In this document: one piece after another, positions 41,773 to 50,865 of the stretch
Position numbering within the stretch: position 1 is the first letter of the stretch
Layout of the letters: the number at the start of each line of letters is the position of its first letter
DNA from: Propionivibrio sp.
Lineage (GTDB): Bacteria > Pseudomonadota > Gammaproteobacteria > Burkholderiales > Rhodocyclaceae
Assembly (NCBI GenBank): GCA_016705685.1
Contig: JADJLB010000002.1
Span: 310,001-374,000 of the forward strand
Direction of reading: 5' to 3'
Length of the DNA: 64,000 nucleotides
Program-made: the position numbers and the translations under genes
The notes under the pieces: generated by a model
The model's input: the letters and a program-made list of their open reading frames with translations, nothing else
Told to the model about the DNA's origin: nothing
Database searches by the model: none

Positions 41773-43320
41773 ATGGCAATACGCAAAGAACTGTTAGCAG
41801 AGTTGACCGCTCGCCGCGAAGAGGCGATGGCTGGAGGTGGTCTCGACAAGCTCGAGAAGCGCCGCAAGAAAGGACTACTTACTGCGCGCGAGCGTCTTGA
41901 TGATCTTTACGACAAGGGATCGTTTCAGGAACTCGGAATGCACGTTGACCATGACACTGCCGGCATCGATCACAAGAGATTGCCCGGCGATGGCGTGGTA
42001 ACCGGCATTGGAAACGTCGACGGGCGTCCGGTTGCCGCCTTCTCCCAGGACTTCACAGTATCAGGTGGCTCGCTGGGCCGCATGCATTCGGAAAAGATCT
42101 GCCACATGATGGAAACTGCGGCCAGTCTCGGGCTTCCCGTCGTGGCCATCAATGACTCGGGTGGCGCCCGCATCCAGGAAGGTGTTCTCTCGCTTTCGGG
42201 CTACGGCCAGGTGTTCTTCCGCAACGTCGAACTGTCCGGGCTGGTTCCCCAGATTGCCATCATTGCCGGCCCCTGTGCCGGTGGGGCGGCGTACAGTCCG
42301 GCGTTGATGGATTTTTTGATCATGACCCGCAAAGGCTCGCAGATGTTCATCTGCGGCCCGGACGTGATCAAGGCCGCGACCGGCCAGGAAGCACCGATCG
42401 AACAGTTCGGAACCGCAGATGCCCATGCCTCGGTGAGTGGCAACATTCATTTCGTGGCCAATGACGATAAGCATGCTCTGGAGATCACCCGCAGGCTGTT
42501 GTCCTTTTTGCCGCTGAACAACATGCAGGATCCACCGCATCGCATTCCTGACACCATCAAGGTCGAAGTGGATACCGCCATGAATGACCTCGTCCCGGAG
42601 GAAAACAGGACGCCGTTTGACGTAACCAAAGTGATCGCCCGCCTCGTCGATGGCGGCGATTTCCTCGAAGTTCAGCGCGATTTCGCGAAAAACATTGTTG
42701 TCGGATTTGCCCGTATTGACGGTATGGTGGTCGGCATCATCGCCAATCAGGCGCTGGTCAAGGCCGGCACCCTTGATTGCGATTCCTCCGATAAAGGCGC
42801 CCGTTTCATCCGCTTCTGCAACGCCTTTAACATACCGATCGTTACCCTCGTCGATATTCCGGGCTTCATGCCGGGGCTGGCCCAGGAACGCGGCGGCATT
42901 ATCCGCCACGGCGCCAAAATGTTGTTTTCCTACGCGTCGGCAACGGTTCCGAAGATCACGATCATCCTGCGCAAGGCCTACGGCGGTGCTTATCTCGCCA
43001 TGTGCTCCAAGGACTTGGGTGCCGATTTTGTATACGCGTGGCCTTCTGCGGAAATCGCCGTAATGGGGGCCGAAGGCGCCGTTCGGGTGATCTACAAAAG
43101 AGAAATCGATGCCGCCGAGGATCCGAAAGCGATGGAGGCCGAACTCAGAGCTCGCTACGTCAAGGAGTTTGCTTCGCCGTACCAGGCCGCCGAGCACGGT
43201 TTGATCACCGATGTGATTGCACCTTCCGAAACGCGTTCCAAAGTGGCGATGGCGCTACGCATCGCTCTGACCAAACGTGTTACCCGTCCACCCAAAAAAC
43301 ACGGACTGATCCCCTTATGA
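41773..43320 (+). CDS. mmdA: Methylmalonyl-CoA decarboxylase-type carboxyltransferase subunit (operon B)
   Basis: 515 residues from the ATG at 41773, five bases after AAGGAG; an upstream in-frame ATG lacks family similarity. Signatures are NDSGGARIQEGVLSLSGYG, AGPCAGGAAYSPALMDF, DIPGFMPGLAQERGGIIRHGAK and RPPKKHGLIPL. Clearly a paralogue of the operon A subunit but well diverged, so not a recent duplication. Expected to transfer the carboxyl group of methylmalonyl-CoA (or a similar acyl-CoA) to the biotin carrier. Confidence 0.93.
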   Translation: MAIRKELLAELTARREEAMAGGGLDKLEKRRKKGLLTARERLDDLYDKGSFQELGMHVDHDTAGIDHKRLPGDGVVTGIGNVDGRPVAAFSQDFTVSGGSLGRMHSEKICHMMETAASLGLPVVAINDSGGARIQEGVLSLSGYGQVFFRNVELSGLVPQIAIIAGPCAGGAAYSPALMDFLIMTRKGSQMFICGPDVIKAATGQEAPIEQFGTADAHASVSGNIHFVANDDKHALEITRRLLSFLPLNNMQDPPHRIPDTIKVEVDTAMNDLVPEENRTPFDVTKVIARLVDGGDFLEVQRDFAKNIVVGFARIDGMVVGIIANQALVKAGTLDCDSSDKGARFIRFCNAFNIPIVTLVDIPGFMPGLAQERGGIIRHGAKMLFSYASATVPKITIILRKAYGGAYLAMCSKDLGADFVYAWPSAEIAVMGAEGAVRVIYKREIDAAEDPKAMEAELRARYVKEFASPYQAAEHGLITDVIAPSETRSKVAMALRIALTKRVTRPPKKHGLIPL

Positions 43321-43850
43321 GCTTACATGACTCCTTCACTGGTGTGCTTGCCGTAGCCAAGGATACGGTGTTTGCCGTGGCCGACTCTGCCACGGTTCAG
43401 GACGCAGCGAAAGCGGTCTCTCAGGGTGCCGTAGCCACGGTCGCCGATGCTGTCGAGAATACCGGATTCACAGCCAAGGTGACACTTGGGCAGGTCGTCG
43501 AGTTTCAGTTGACCGGCTTGCTTGTGGTTTTCACCGTGCTTGGCGGGCTGACCCTGATGCTCTATCTGCTGGCCTGGCTTCTCAAGACCTTCGCGCCGGA
43601 TCAGTACCATTGCAGAAAAGCGGCTCCAGCTGCGCCGGCGGTGCGGGCGGTTGCGGCAAGCGCCCTGCCTGCCGTGGCGAGCATCCATCCCGGATTATCT
43701 GACGAAGAACTGGTCGTCATTCTGGCCGTGGCCGCTGCGGAAGGCATGGGGCATTCGGTAACCGTTGTCAAGTTTCGCCCCATGGACAGCATGGACTGGA
43801 CATGGTCGGTACAGGGCCGGGTAGGCCTTCACTCATCACGCAAACTCTGA
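43317..43850 (+). CDS. OadG-like membrane subunit, extended (operon B)
   Basis: 177 residues. The ATG overlaps the mmdA stop (ATGA). An unusual N-terminal extension of about 60 residues (SLHDSFTGVLAVAKDTVFAVADS and on, amphipathic and Ala/Val-rich) precedes the single membrane segment (LTGLLVVFTVLGGLTLMLYLLAWLL). An Ala/Pro linker follows. The C-terminal part (LSDEELVVILAVAAAEGMG...WSVQGRVGLHSSRKL) parallels that of the operon A subunit. Longer than typical OadG/MmdD. Confidence 0.87.
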   Translation: MSLHDSFTGVLAVAKDTVFAVADSATVQDAAKAVSQGAVATVADAVENTGFTAKVTLGQVVEFQLTGLLVVFTVLGGLTLMLYLLAWLLKTFAPDQYHCRKAAPAAPAVRAVAASALPAVASIHPGLSDEELVVILAVAAAEGMGHSVTVVKFRPMDSMDWTWSVQGRVGLHSSRKL

Positions 43851-43887
43851 GCCTCATCTCCGAGTCGAACCATAAAGGACGCTTAAC

Positions 43888-44286
43888 ATGAAAATGCTCA
43901 AAATTACCCTGCAAGGCAAGACCTATGAAGTGGGTGTCGAGGTCATTGATGGCGCCGCCCCTGCGGCGTCGGCTGCGGTTCCTGTTCAAGCAGCGTCTGT
44001 CGTTGCAGCGCCCGTTGCTGCGTCGGCGCCACCTCCTGCACCTGCGGTTGCGGCGCCAGTAGCGGCGGCCGGCGGCCAATCGGTGACCAGTCCGATGCCC
44101 GGTCTGGTCATGAAAATTCGCGTCGCCGTGGGTCAGCAGGTGACTGCTGACCAGGAAGTTCTCGTTCTGGAAGCCATGAAAATGGAATCTCCAGTTTATG
44201 CGCCCGGCGCGGGTACTGTTGCGTCGATCCTGGTCAAGGAAGGCGATGCCGTGTCCGAAGGCCAGGTTCTGATCCAACTAAGCTGA
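43888..44286 (+). CDS. mmdC: Biotin carrier subunit of Na+ decarboxylase (operon B)
   Basis: 132 residues: N-terminal MKMLKITLQGKTYEVGVEV, a long Ala/Pro/Val linker (about 24-62), and a canonical biotinyl domain with SPMPG and the biotinylated K98 in LEAMKMES. Compared with operon A, this copy keeps every standard motif. Lies 37 bp after the OadG-like gene and 7 bp before the beta subunit gene. Confidence 0.94.
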   Translation: MKMLKITLQGKTYEVGVEVIDGAAPAASAAVPVQAASVVAAPVAASAPPPAPAVAAPVAAAGGQSVTSPMPGLVMKIRVAVGQQVTADQEVLVLEAMKMESPVYAPGAGTVASILVKEGDAVSEGQVLIQLS

Positions 44287-44293
44287 GGTTCAT

Positions 44294-45454
44294 ATGTCCG
44301 GAATCTTTGAGCAGTTCATGTTGATGATGACCCATTCGACCGGGTTCTCACAACTTACGGGTGGTATGTTCATCATGTGGGCAATCTGCGTAGTTCTTTT
44401 CTACCTGGCGATTGTCAAAGAGTTTGAGCCCTTGTTGTTGTTGCCGATTACGTTCGGCGCCTTGCTGGCCAATATTCCGACCGAGGGCGTACTCAACGCG
44501 CCGACTGTCGATGGCCTGATAAACGTGCCGGGTGGTTTGTACTACTACATTTCTCAGGGTATCCATCTGGAGCTGTTTCCCCCCATCATCTTCCTTGGGG
44601 TCGGTGCACTGACGGATTTCGGTCCGCTGATCGCCAATCCGCGCACATTCTTGCTTGGTGCAGCGGCGCAACTGGGTATTTTCATTACCATGTTTGTTGC
44701 CGTGATGAGTGGTGTGTTTACGCCCGGAGAAGGCGCGTCAATCGGTATCATCGGCGGCGCCGATGGCCCAACGTCCATTTTTACGGCCAACAAGCTTGCG
44801 CCGCATCTGATCGGACCGATCGCCGTGGCGGCGTACACCTACATGTCCCTGGTTCCGCTGATTCAGCCGCCGATCATGAAGCTGCTGACTACTGACGCCG
44901 AACGTAAGATCCGCATGAAGACATTGCGTCCCGTGGGGAAACTGGAACGCATCCTATTTGCCATCGTTGTGATGGTGGCCGTGTGCCTGGTGGTGCCGCC
45001 GGCTTCCGCGCTGATTGCCATGCTCATGCTTGGTAACATCATGCGCGAATCGGGTGTCGTCGATCGTCTGACCAAGTCTACCCAGAATGAAATCATCAAT
45101 ATGACGACCATCTTTCTTGGAACGTCTGTGGGGTTGACCATGGGCGCAGAGAACTTTCTTCAACCCAAGACGCTGATGATCATCGTAATGGGCGTAGTGG
45201 CTTTCGGCTTCTCGACAGTAGGTGGTGTTTTGTTGGCCAAACTGATGAATAAGTTGTCGCCGGGCAATCCGATTAACCCGCTGATCGGGTCAGCCGGCGT
45301 ATCGGCAGTGCCGATGGCCGCTCGCGTTTCGCAAGTAGTCGGTGCGCAGTATGACAAGCAGAACTTCCTGCTGATGCACGCCATGGGGCCAAACGTGGCG
45401 GGTGTTATCGGCACGGCTGTTTGTGCCGGCTATTTCATCTCGCGTCTGGGTTGA
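44294..45454 (+). CDS. mmdB: Na+-translocating decarboxylase beta subunit (operon B)
   Basis: 386-residue polytopic membrane protein. The conserved Na+-site motif GIIGGADGPTSIFTANKLAPHL and the downstream SLVPLIQPPIMKLLT match the classic OadB/MmdB/GcdB family. The end GPNVAGVIGTAVCAGYF is also conserved. Last gene of operon B; a GC-rich hairpin follows at 45480-45507. Confidence 0.95.
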   Translation: MSGIFEQFMLMMTHSTGFSQLTGGMFIMWAICVVLFYLAIVKEFEPLLLLPITFGALLANIPTEGVLNAPTVDGLINVPGGLYYYISQGIHLELFPPIIFLGVGALTDFGPLIANPRTFLLGAAAQLGIFITMFVAVMSGVFTPGEGASIGIIGGADGPTSIFTANKLAPHLIGPIAVAAYTYMSLVPLIQPPIMKLLTTDAERKIRMKTLRPVGKLERILFAIVVMVAVCLVVPPASALIAMLMLGNIMRESGVVDRLTKSTQNEIINMTTIFLGTSVGLTMGAENFLQPKTLMIIVMGVVAFGFSTVGGVLLAKLMNKLSPGNPINPLIGSAGVSAVPMAARVSQVVGAQYDKQNFLLMHAMGPNVAGVIGTAVCAGYFISRLG

Positions 45455-45479
45455 CCCCTGAATGTGACTGTGAATGGAC

Positions 45480-45507
45480 GCGGCTCCAGCCTTGGGACTG
45501 GGGCCGC
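45480..45507 (+). terminator. Hairpin after decarboxylase operon B
   Basis: Arms GCGGCTCCAG (45480-45489) and CTGGGGCCGC (45498-45507) form a 10-bp stem with one G-U pair and an 8-base loop, 25 bp past the mmdB stop. The downstream GCCTCTCACAC is not U-rich, so intrinsic termination may be weak. Confidence 0.5.
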
Positions 45508-45615
45508 GCCTCTCACACGTATATTTGCCAACGAATAGAGCGTTTTGGTTGAATGCTGCCTTGAGCGAGCACTGGATATATCTCGGCTGATCTGATCAGG
45601 CATCGGAGCGAGTTG

Positions 45616-46518
45616 TCATCTAAAGTGCAAGGCAATCGTTAGCCAGACCGGTAAAGTGAGCATGGCGGCGAGGGTGTTCGCTGAAACCAGCCAGGCGACG
45701 CCGGGCCCATCGCCCCCCATGCGCACGGCCAGGATATAGGCGGATGTCGCCGTCGGAAGCGCGGCGAAGACTATCGCGGTATCCAGGTAAACACCGTACA
45801 AATTCAGGCTGGATGCTGCCCACAGCGCCGCTGCCGGAACCGCCAGCAACTTTACCGCCATCAAATACGAAGAGGCTGCAGGCCATCCGCCGGTGTGGCG
45901 CAGTCGAAGTGCTGCGCCTACTGCCAGCAACCCAAGCGCAACCGCGGCTTCACCCAGCCGGCTCAGGAAATGCGTGGCGGAATCCGGCAGGAAAATGCCG
46001 CCGATGCTGAACAGAAAACCAGCCAGCGTGGCCAGGATCAGCGGATTTCGTGCCATCTCGCGTATGGCATTGAGATTGCCGTGGCGGGCCAGCATCCAGA
46101 CCGAAGCAAGGTTTGCCAGCGGCACCATCGCGCCGATCAGGAGGCCCATCGCCACAATGCCTTCTGTGCCGTGCAGTTTGCCGATGACCGCCAGTCCGAT
46201 GTAGGAATTGAAGCGGAATGCACACTGGAAGCGTGAAGCGTACGCAGTCTTGTCGTGCCCGAAAAGCGGGCGAGAAAGATAGCCGAGAACGATGCCGCTG
46301 CTTATCGCGGCAGCGCCGCAAGCGAATAGCGGGGCCGTTGCGATGAAATCGATGCGTGTCCTGGCCAGCGCGTTGAACAACAGGGCCGGAAACAGGACGA
46401 AATAAACCAACTTTTCCAGCGAACTCCAGAATTGATCGGGAAGATCCATCCAGCGATACAGCGCCGCGCCCAGCAGGATCAAGCCGAAATCGGGAAGCAG
46501 CAGCAGGACGCCTTGCAT
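45616..46518 (-). CDS. AEC family transporter
   Basis: 300-residue membrane protein of the auxin efflux carrier/MdcF-like family, which includes malonate and other organic-acid carriers. Around ten hydrophobic segments; the family-like N-terminus is LLLLPDFGLILLGAALYRWMDLP, and the C-terminal half has PTATSAYILAVRMGGDGPGVAWLVSANTLAAMLTLPVW. Located between decarboxylase operon B and an AMACR-like gene on the opposite strand. A dicarboxylate substrate is only a guess. Confidence 0.88.
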   Translation of the reverse strand: MQGVLLLLPDFGLILLGAALYRWMDLPDQFWSSLEKLVYFVLFPALLFNALARTRIDFIATAPLFACGAAAISSGIVLGYLSRPLFGHDKTAYASRFQCAFRFNSYIGLAVIGKLHGTEGIVAMGLLIGAMVPLANLASVWMLARHGNLNAIREMARNPLILATLAGFLFSIGGIFLPDSATHFLSRLGEAAVALGLLAVGAALRLRHTGGWPAASSYLMAVKLLAVPAAALWAASSLNLYGVYLDTAIVFAALPTATSAYILAVRMGGDGPGVAWLVSANTLAAMLTLPVWLTIALHFR

Positions 46519-46542
46519 GCCTTGAGGCCCTGTCGGACTGGC

Positions 46543-47706
46543 TCAGATTGCTTTCCGGGATCGCAGGATGGCAATCTCGTCGGCACTGTAGCCCGCTTCC
46601 CGAAGGATGTCCTCGCCATGTTCACCCGCAGCTGGCGCCGGCAGGCGGACTTCGAACGGCATGTCGCTGATCTTGTAAGGCGGGGCGAATTGCTTGATGC
46701 CATCAGATTCAACGACCATCCCGCGCGCCAGCAATTGTTCATTCTTGAGGCTCTCCTCGAAACTCAACACCGGCGTGACGCAACAGTCTATGTCTTCGAA
46801 TAGGGTTGTCCATTGAGCGAAAGTGCGCCGGGCAAAAACGTTTTCAAGTTCGCCGCGGATACGCAAACCTTCGGCGCCCATCGCGTAGGCAAAGGGCTTG
46901 AGGTCCGGTCGGTTGATGGTCTCGCAAAAAAGTTGCCAGAATTTTGGCTCCAGGGCGCCAACGGCGAAATGGCGGCCGTCGCTTGTGGCATAAACGCCAT
47001 AGCAGGGCAGGCCGCCGGAGAGCACGTCATCCCCGCGGGGCGGGGCCTGCCCCAGACCGAGAGCAGCCAAAAAGGGGAACAGCGTGTGCGCGAATACGGC
47101 ATCGGTCATCGACACGTCGACGTAGCGGCCCCGGCCACTGGCGCGGGCATCGACGATAGCCGCGAGGATGCCGACCAGCGCGGTCATCGATCCGCCTAAC
47201 AGATCGCCGATCTGGAAGTTCGGCACGGCGGGAGCGCCGCCTGGCGTGCCGATCTGGTCGAGCAAGCCGCTGTAACCGAGATAATTCAGGTCATGGCCAG
47301 CACGCTCGCGGTACGGACCGTCCTGGCCGTAGCCGGTAATTGCGCAGTACACGATCTTTGGGTTGATCGACGATACGGTCCCGTATCCGATGCCAAGCTT
47401 GTCGACGACGCCGGGCCGAAAGCTTTCGATAATGACATCGGCGTTTGTGGCAAGACGCAAGAATACCTCGACGCCAGCGGCCTGTTTGAGGTCCACTCTC
47501 AGGCTGCGTTTGTTGCGATTGATGAGCTGAAAGTAGTTGATGCCGCCATGAACCGATGGCGCCGAACGCGCATAGTCGCCGGCGCCGGTGTCTTCGACCT
47601 TGATCACATCGGCGCCGAGATCGGCAAGATGCAGGGTGGCCATGGGCCCAGGCAATAGCCGCGTAAGATCAAGCACACGGAGGCCGGCGAGAGGGAGTGA
47701 GCGCAT
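46543..47706 (-). CDS. CaiB/BaiF family CoA enzyme, alpha-methylacyl-CoA racemase-like
   Basis: 387 residues. The N-terminal LAGLRVLDLTRLLPGPMATLHLADLGADVIKVE is the family III CoA-transferase signature. The features are nearer the racemase branch: RAGHDLNYLGYSGLLDQIG and IGDLLGGSMTALVGIL carry the His and Asp corresponding to the AMACR catalytic pair. It would racemise 2-methyl-branched acyl-CoAs; a CoA-transferase role is the alternative. It precedes the AEC transporter by 24 bp on the same strand. Confidence 0.87.
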   Translation of the reverse strand: MRSLPLAGLRVLDLTRLLPGPMATLHLADLGADVIKVEDTGAGDYARSAPSVHGGINYFQLINRNKRSLRVDLKQAAGVEVFLRLATNADVIIESFRPGVVDKLGIGYGTVSSINPKIVYCAITGYGQDGPYRERAGHDLNYLGYSGLLDQIGTPGGAPAVPNFQIGDLLGGSMTALVGILAAIVDARASGRGRYVDVSMTDAVFAHTLFPFLAALGLGQAPPRGDDVLSGGLPCYGVYATSDGRHFAVGALEPKFWQLFCETINRPDLKPFAYAMGAEGLRIRGELENVFARRTFAQWTTLFEDIDCCVTPVLSFEESLKNEQLLARGMVVESDGIKQFAPPYKISDMPFEVRLPAPAAGEHGEDILREAGYSADEIAILRSRKAI

Positions 47707-47920
47707 TGGAATGGTCTTTCGGGATGGTCAGAAAAGTTTGGCAGCGGGTGGTGATAGTTGGTGAGCTTATTTACCGTCATGAACGTCGGAGTGAAGCGTA
47801 CCGCATGCTGCAGGCAAGCAACTACGGATTTTATCGAAGTTCCCGGGGCTCACTTTGTTGGACACGCGCCGAGGAAAAATCTATCCGCACGGAACTGACT
47901 TATACTCATCCCCATCGGAG

Positions 47921-47950
47921 GGCGCTGGCGGGAGCCGGCGCTCTTTTTTT
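47921..47950 (+). terminator. Intrinsic terminator/attenuator in the ccoI leader
   Basis: Arms GGCGCTGGC (47921-47929) and GCCGGCGCT (47934-47942) form a 9-bp stem with two G-U pairs and a 4-base loop, followed by C and seven T. This is a textbook rho-independent terminator on the + strand, ending 23 bp before the likely ccoI start. No + strand gene lies upstream; the neighbour is divergent. It therefore sits in the ccoI leader. Confidence 0.7.
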
Positions 47951-47973
47951 ACGGGATGTCGAACCGAGTGGTA

Positions 47974-50421
47974 ATGAAACACGAAAATTGCTATCACTGC
48001 GGGCTACCGGTGCCATCCGAAGTCAAGTTGCCGGTGGTTATCGATGCGCAGCCGCGTGCCATGTGCTGCGTCGGTTGCCAGGCGGTGGCACAGGCGATCG
48101 TTGATCACGGTCTGGCCGATTATTACCGCCATCGCGACGCCTTGCCTGATTCCCCGCGCGAGGCGGTGCCAGCCTTTCTGGACGGGCTGATCTTTTACGA
48201 TCATGCCGATTTTCAGAAAAGCTTTGTGCGCGAACTCGATGAAAACGAGCGCGAAGCGTCGCTGATCATCGAAGGCATCACCTGTGCGGCTTGTATCTGG
48301 CTCAATGAGCGGCATGTGGCAAAGCTGGACGGCATCGTCGGAATGGAGATCAACTTCGCCACGCGGCGCGCCCGCGTGCGCTGGGACGAGCGCAGAATCA
48401 AGCTTTCCGCGATCCTGGCGGCCATCGCGGCCATTGGTTATCGCGCCTATCCGTACGATGCGGCGAAGAGCGAGGAGCTGGCGCAGCGGGAACGGAGACG
48501 AGCGCTGTGGCGCCTGTTTGTTGCGGGATTCGGCATGATGCAGGTGATGATGTATGCGATTCCTGCCTATCTTGCCGGCGACGGAGAGATAACGCCCGAT
48601 ATCGCATTGCTGTTGCGTTGGGCGAGCATGGCATTGACATTTCCGGTGGTCATGTATTCGGCGGCTCCATTCTTTCGTGGCGCCTGGCGCGATTTCCGAT
48701 TGCATAAGGTCGGCATGGATGTGCCGGTTGCTCTGGGCATCGGCGCGGCTTTTGCCGCCAGTGTGTGGGCAACATTGAGCGCGTCGGGCCAGGTCTATTT
48801 CGATTCGATCACCATGTTTGTTTTCTTCCTGCTCGGCGGGCGCTACCTCGAGATGACCGCCCGGCAGCGCGCCGTCAGCGTCACCGAAGCCCTGGCCAGA
48901 CTGCTTCCAGCGTTTACCACACGCGTTGCCGGCTATCCGCAGGGCCGATCGCTTGAGCGCGTGATGGTCGCCGATCTGGTCCCTGGCGATGTGGTGCTGG
49001 TCAGACCCGGAGAAACGATTCCGGCGGACGGCCAGGTCATCGAGGGCGTCAGTTGTGCCAACGAATCCTTGCTTACAGGCGAAAGTGTGCCCTTGCCAAA
49101 ACGCCCAGGGTCGACAGTGACTGGCGGCGCCATCAATGTGGAAAGTCCTCTGTTCATCGCGGTCGGCCAGGTCGGCGAAGCAACACGCTTGTCGGCGATC
49201 ATTCGTCTGATGGAACGTGCGGCGATGGTGAAGCCGCGCATCGTGGAAATCGCCGATCGAATCGCCGGCCGATTCATCGTTACCTTGCTCGGTGTTGCTT
49301 TGGGAGTCGCCGTGGCCTGGTGGTTTATTGACCCCAGCAAAGCCCTCTGGGTTACCGTTTCCGTCTTGGTCGTGACTTGCCCGTGCGCCTTGTCGCTGGC
49401 CACGCCGATTGCCCTGACCGTGGCCAGTGGCGTCATGGCCCGGGCCGGGCTATTGGTAACCCGCAGCCACGCCATCGAGTCTATGGCGCGGGCCACGCAT
49501 ATCGTCTTCGACAAGACCGGAACCTTGACCACCGGGCAGTTAGTCTTGCTGGATGTGTTGCCCATGGGCGGTCTCGACCGGGCGAGTTGCCTGTCGCTGG
49601 CCGCAAGCCTGGAGCAAGCTTCCGAGCATCCGATCGGGAAGGCGCTGCGTGCGGCGGACGCCGCTGGCGACCGACCCGCTGTGGGGGGGGGCGGCAACGT
49701 ACCGGGATGCGGCATCGAGGCGCGGCAAGCGGACAAAACCGTGCGCATTGGGCGCCCGGACTACGTGGCCGAGCTGCATGGCCAACCTCTGCCTGCATTG
49801 GCGGAGGCTTTCGCGGCAAGCAGCGATACCGTGGTGGCGCTGGCCAACGATACCGGCTGGCTGGCACTGTTTCGTTTCGGCGACGAGTTAAGGCCACAGG
49901 CCGCGGCGATGGTTCACGCTTTGCGTTCCGACGGGCTGCAGATCGTTCTGCTCACCGGGGATGCCGAGCCGGTAGCCTTCAAGGTGGCACAAGCTTTGGG
50001 CATCAAGGAGTGGCAGGCCGGCATGTCTCCGCAAGGCAAGCAGGATTATGTCAGTCGCCTGCAGGCCGCCGGAGCGATTGTCGCGATGGTCGGCGATGGG
50101 ATCAACGACGCGCCCGTGCTGGCTCAAGCGCAGGTGTCCGTGGCCATGGGAGGAGGATCGCAATTGGCGCGGACACAGGCCGATCTGGTGTTGTTGTCGG
50201 AGAATCTTGATCACCTGCGCCGGGGATTCGTTCTGGCGCGACGTTCGCTGCGGATAATCAGGCAAAACCTGCTGTGGTCCTTTGCCTACAATATCGTCGC
50301 GCTGCCCCTGGCGATGTCGGGTTTGATTACGCCCTGGATGGCCGGCATCGGCATGTCCGGCAGTTCGCTCCTGGTCGTGCTCAATTCGCTCAGGTTGCAG
50401 CGACCCACCGAATCCGGGTAA
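47974..50421 (+). CDS. ccoI: Copper-translocating P-type ATPase CcoI
   Basis: P1B ATPase that supplies copper for cbb3 oxidase assembly. The start is taken at MKHENCYHCGLPVP (47974), which has GAG six bases upstream; an ATG at 47956 is also open but has no ribosome site. 815 residues. An N-terminal Cys-rich segment (CYHCG, CCVGC) precedes the heavy-metal domain (IEGITCAACIW). Eight membrane segments follow, with the CPC motif (VTCPCALSLATPIAL), the phosphorylation motif VFDKTGTLTTG and GDGINDAPVLA. First gene of the cco cluster. Confidence 0.95.
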   Translation: MKHENCYHCGLPVPSEVKLPVVIDAQPRAMCCVGCQAVAQAIVDHGLADYYRHRDALPDSPREAVPAFLDGLIFYDHADFQKSFVRELDENEREASLIIEGITCAACIWLNERHVAKLDGIVGMEINFATRRARVRWDERRIKLSAILAAIAAIGYRAYPYDAAKSEELAQRERRRALWRLFVAGFGMMQVMMYAIPAYLAGDGEITPDIALLLRWASMALTFPVVMYSAAPFFRGAWRDFRLHKVGMDVPVALGIGAAFAASVWATLSASGQVYFDSITMFVFFLLGGRYLEMTARQRAVSVTEALARLLPAFTTRVAGYPQGRSLERVMVADLVPGDVVLVRPGETIPADGQVIEGVSCANESLLTGESVPLPKRPGSTVTGGAINVESPLFIAVGQVGEATRLSAIIRLMERAAMVKPRIVEIADRIAGRFIVTLLGVALGVAVAWWFIDPSKALWVTVSVLVVTCPCALSLATPIALTVASGVMARAGLLVTRSHAIESMARATHIVFDKTGTLTTGQLVLLDVLPMGGLDRASCLSLAASLEQASEHPIGKALRAADAAGDRPAVGGGGNVPGCGIEARQADKTVRIGRPDYVAELHGQPLPALAEAFAASSDTVVALANDTGWLALFRFGDELRPQAAAMVHALRSDGLQIVLLTGDAEPVAFKVAQALGIKEWQAGMSPQGKQDYVSRLQAAGAIVAMVGDGINDAPVLAQAQVSVAMGGGSQLARTQADLVLLSENLDHLRRGFVLARRSLRIIRQNLLWSFAYNIVALPLAMSGLITPWMAGIGMSGSSLLVVLNSLRLQRPTESG

Positions 50422-50445
50422 ATTTTTCGGTTACATTCTCCCATC

Positions 50446-50676
50446 ATGGAAAGTCTTTACCTGCTGATTCCGCTTTCAGTGCTGCTCGTTTTTCTGATCG
50501 GCATCGTTTTCTGGTGGTCGGTGCGCAGTGGCCAGTTCGACGATCTCGAAGGGCCGGGCTACCGGGTGCTGATGGACGACGACAAGCCGGTCGAAATTTC
50601 CGAATCGCTGCAAGTCGAGGATGCCAATCAAGCGCGCTCGACGAGCGGAATTGTGAAAACCGACACACTCCGTTAA
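50446..50676 (+). CDS. ccoS: cbb3 oxidase assembly protein CcoS
   Basis: 76-residue small membrane protein. One N-terminal membrane segment (LYLLIPLSVLLVFLIGIVFWW) is followed by the conserved SGQFDDLEGPGYRVLMDDD. CcoS is needed for cofactor insertion into cbb3 oxidase. It lies 24 bp after ccoI, the usual ccoI-ccoS pairing. Confidence 0.95.
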   Translation: MESLYLLIPLSVLLVFLIGIVFWWSVRSGQFDDLEGPGYRVLMDDDKPVEISESLQVEDANQARSTSGIVKTDTLR

Positions 50677-50708
50677 ACCTGTTTCGATAAAGTGAATCGG
50701 CCATGAAT

Positions 50709-50722
50709 TTGATGGCGATTTA
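50709..50722 (+). promoter_or_regulatory. Possible FNR-type half-site upstream of ccoN
   Basis: TTGATGGCGATTTA has a perfect left half (TTGAT) but only a partial right half compared with the FNR/ANR consensus TTGAT-N4-ATCAA. A TAAAAT -10-like hexamer follows at 50769-50774. Placement is compatible with a class I site for an O2-responsive ccoNOQP promoter, but the match is weak. Confidence 0.25.
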
Positions 50723-50865
50723 TCTTCTTTCGAAGGCGATTGCGCTATCGGGCGAAGGAGGCTTCGGTTAAAATATCGGGGTTTTCTAATGCAGCCGAAT
50801 CGTGCTTTTCGGAAGCGGGTTGTTTGTTGCGTCTGGTTTTCTTCTTCGACAAATGAGGTGTATTC

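Noticed and set aside
50709-50722. Confident FNR box in front of ccoN
   Set aside because: Only the left half matches the consensus, so it is listed as a low-confidence feature and not as a finding.
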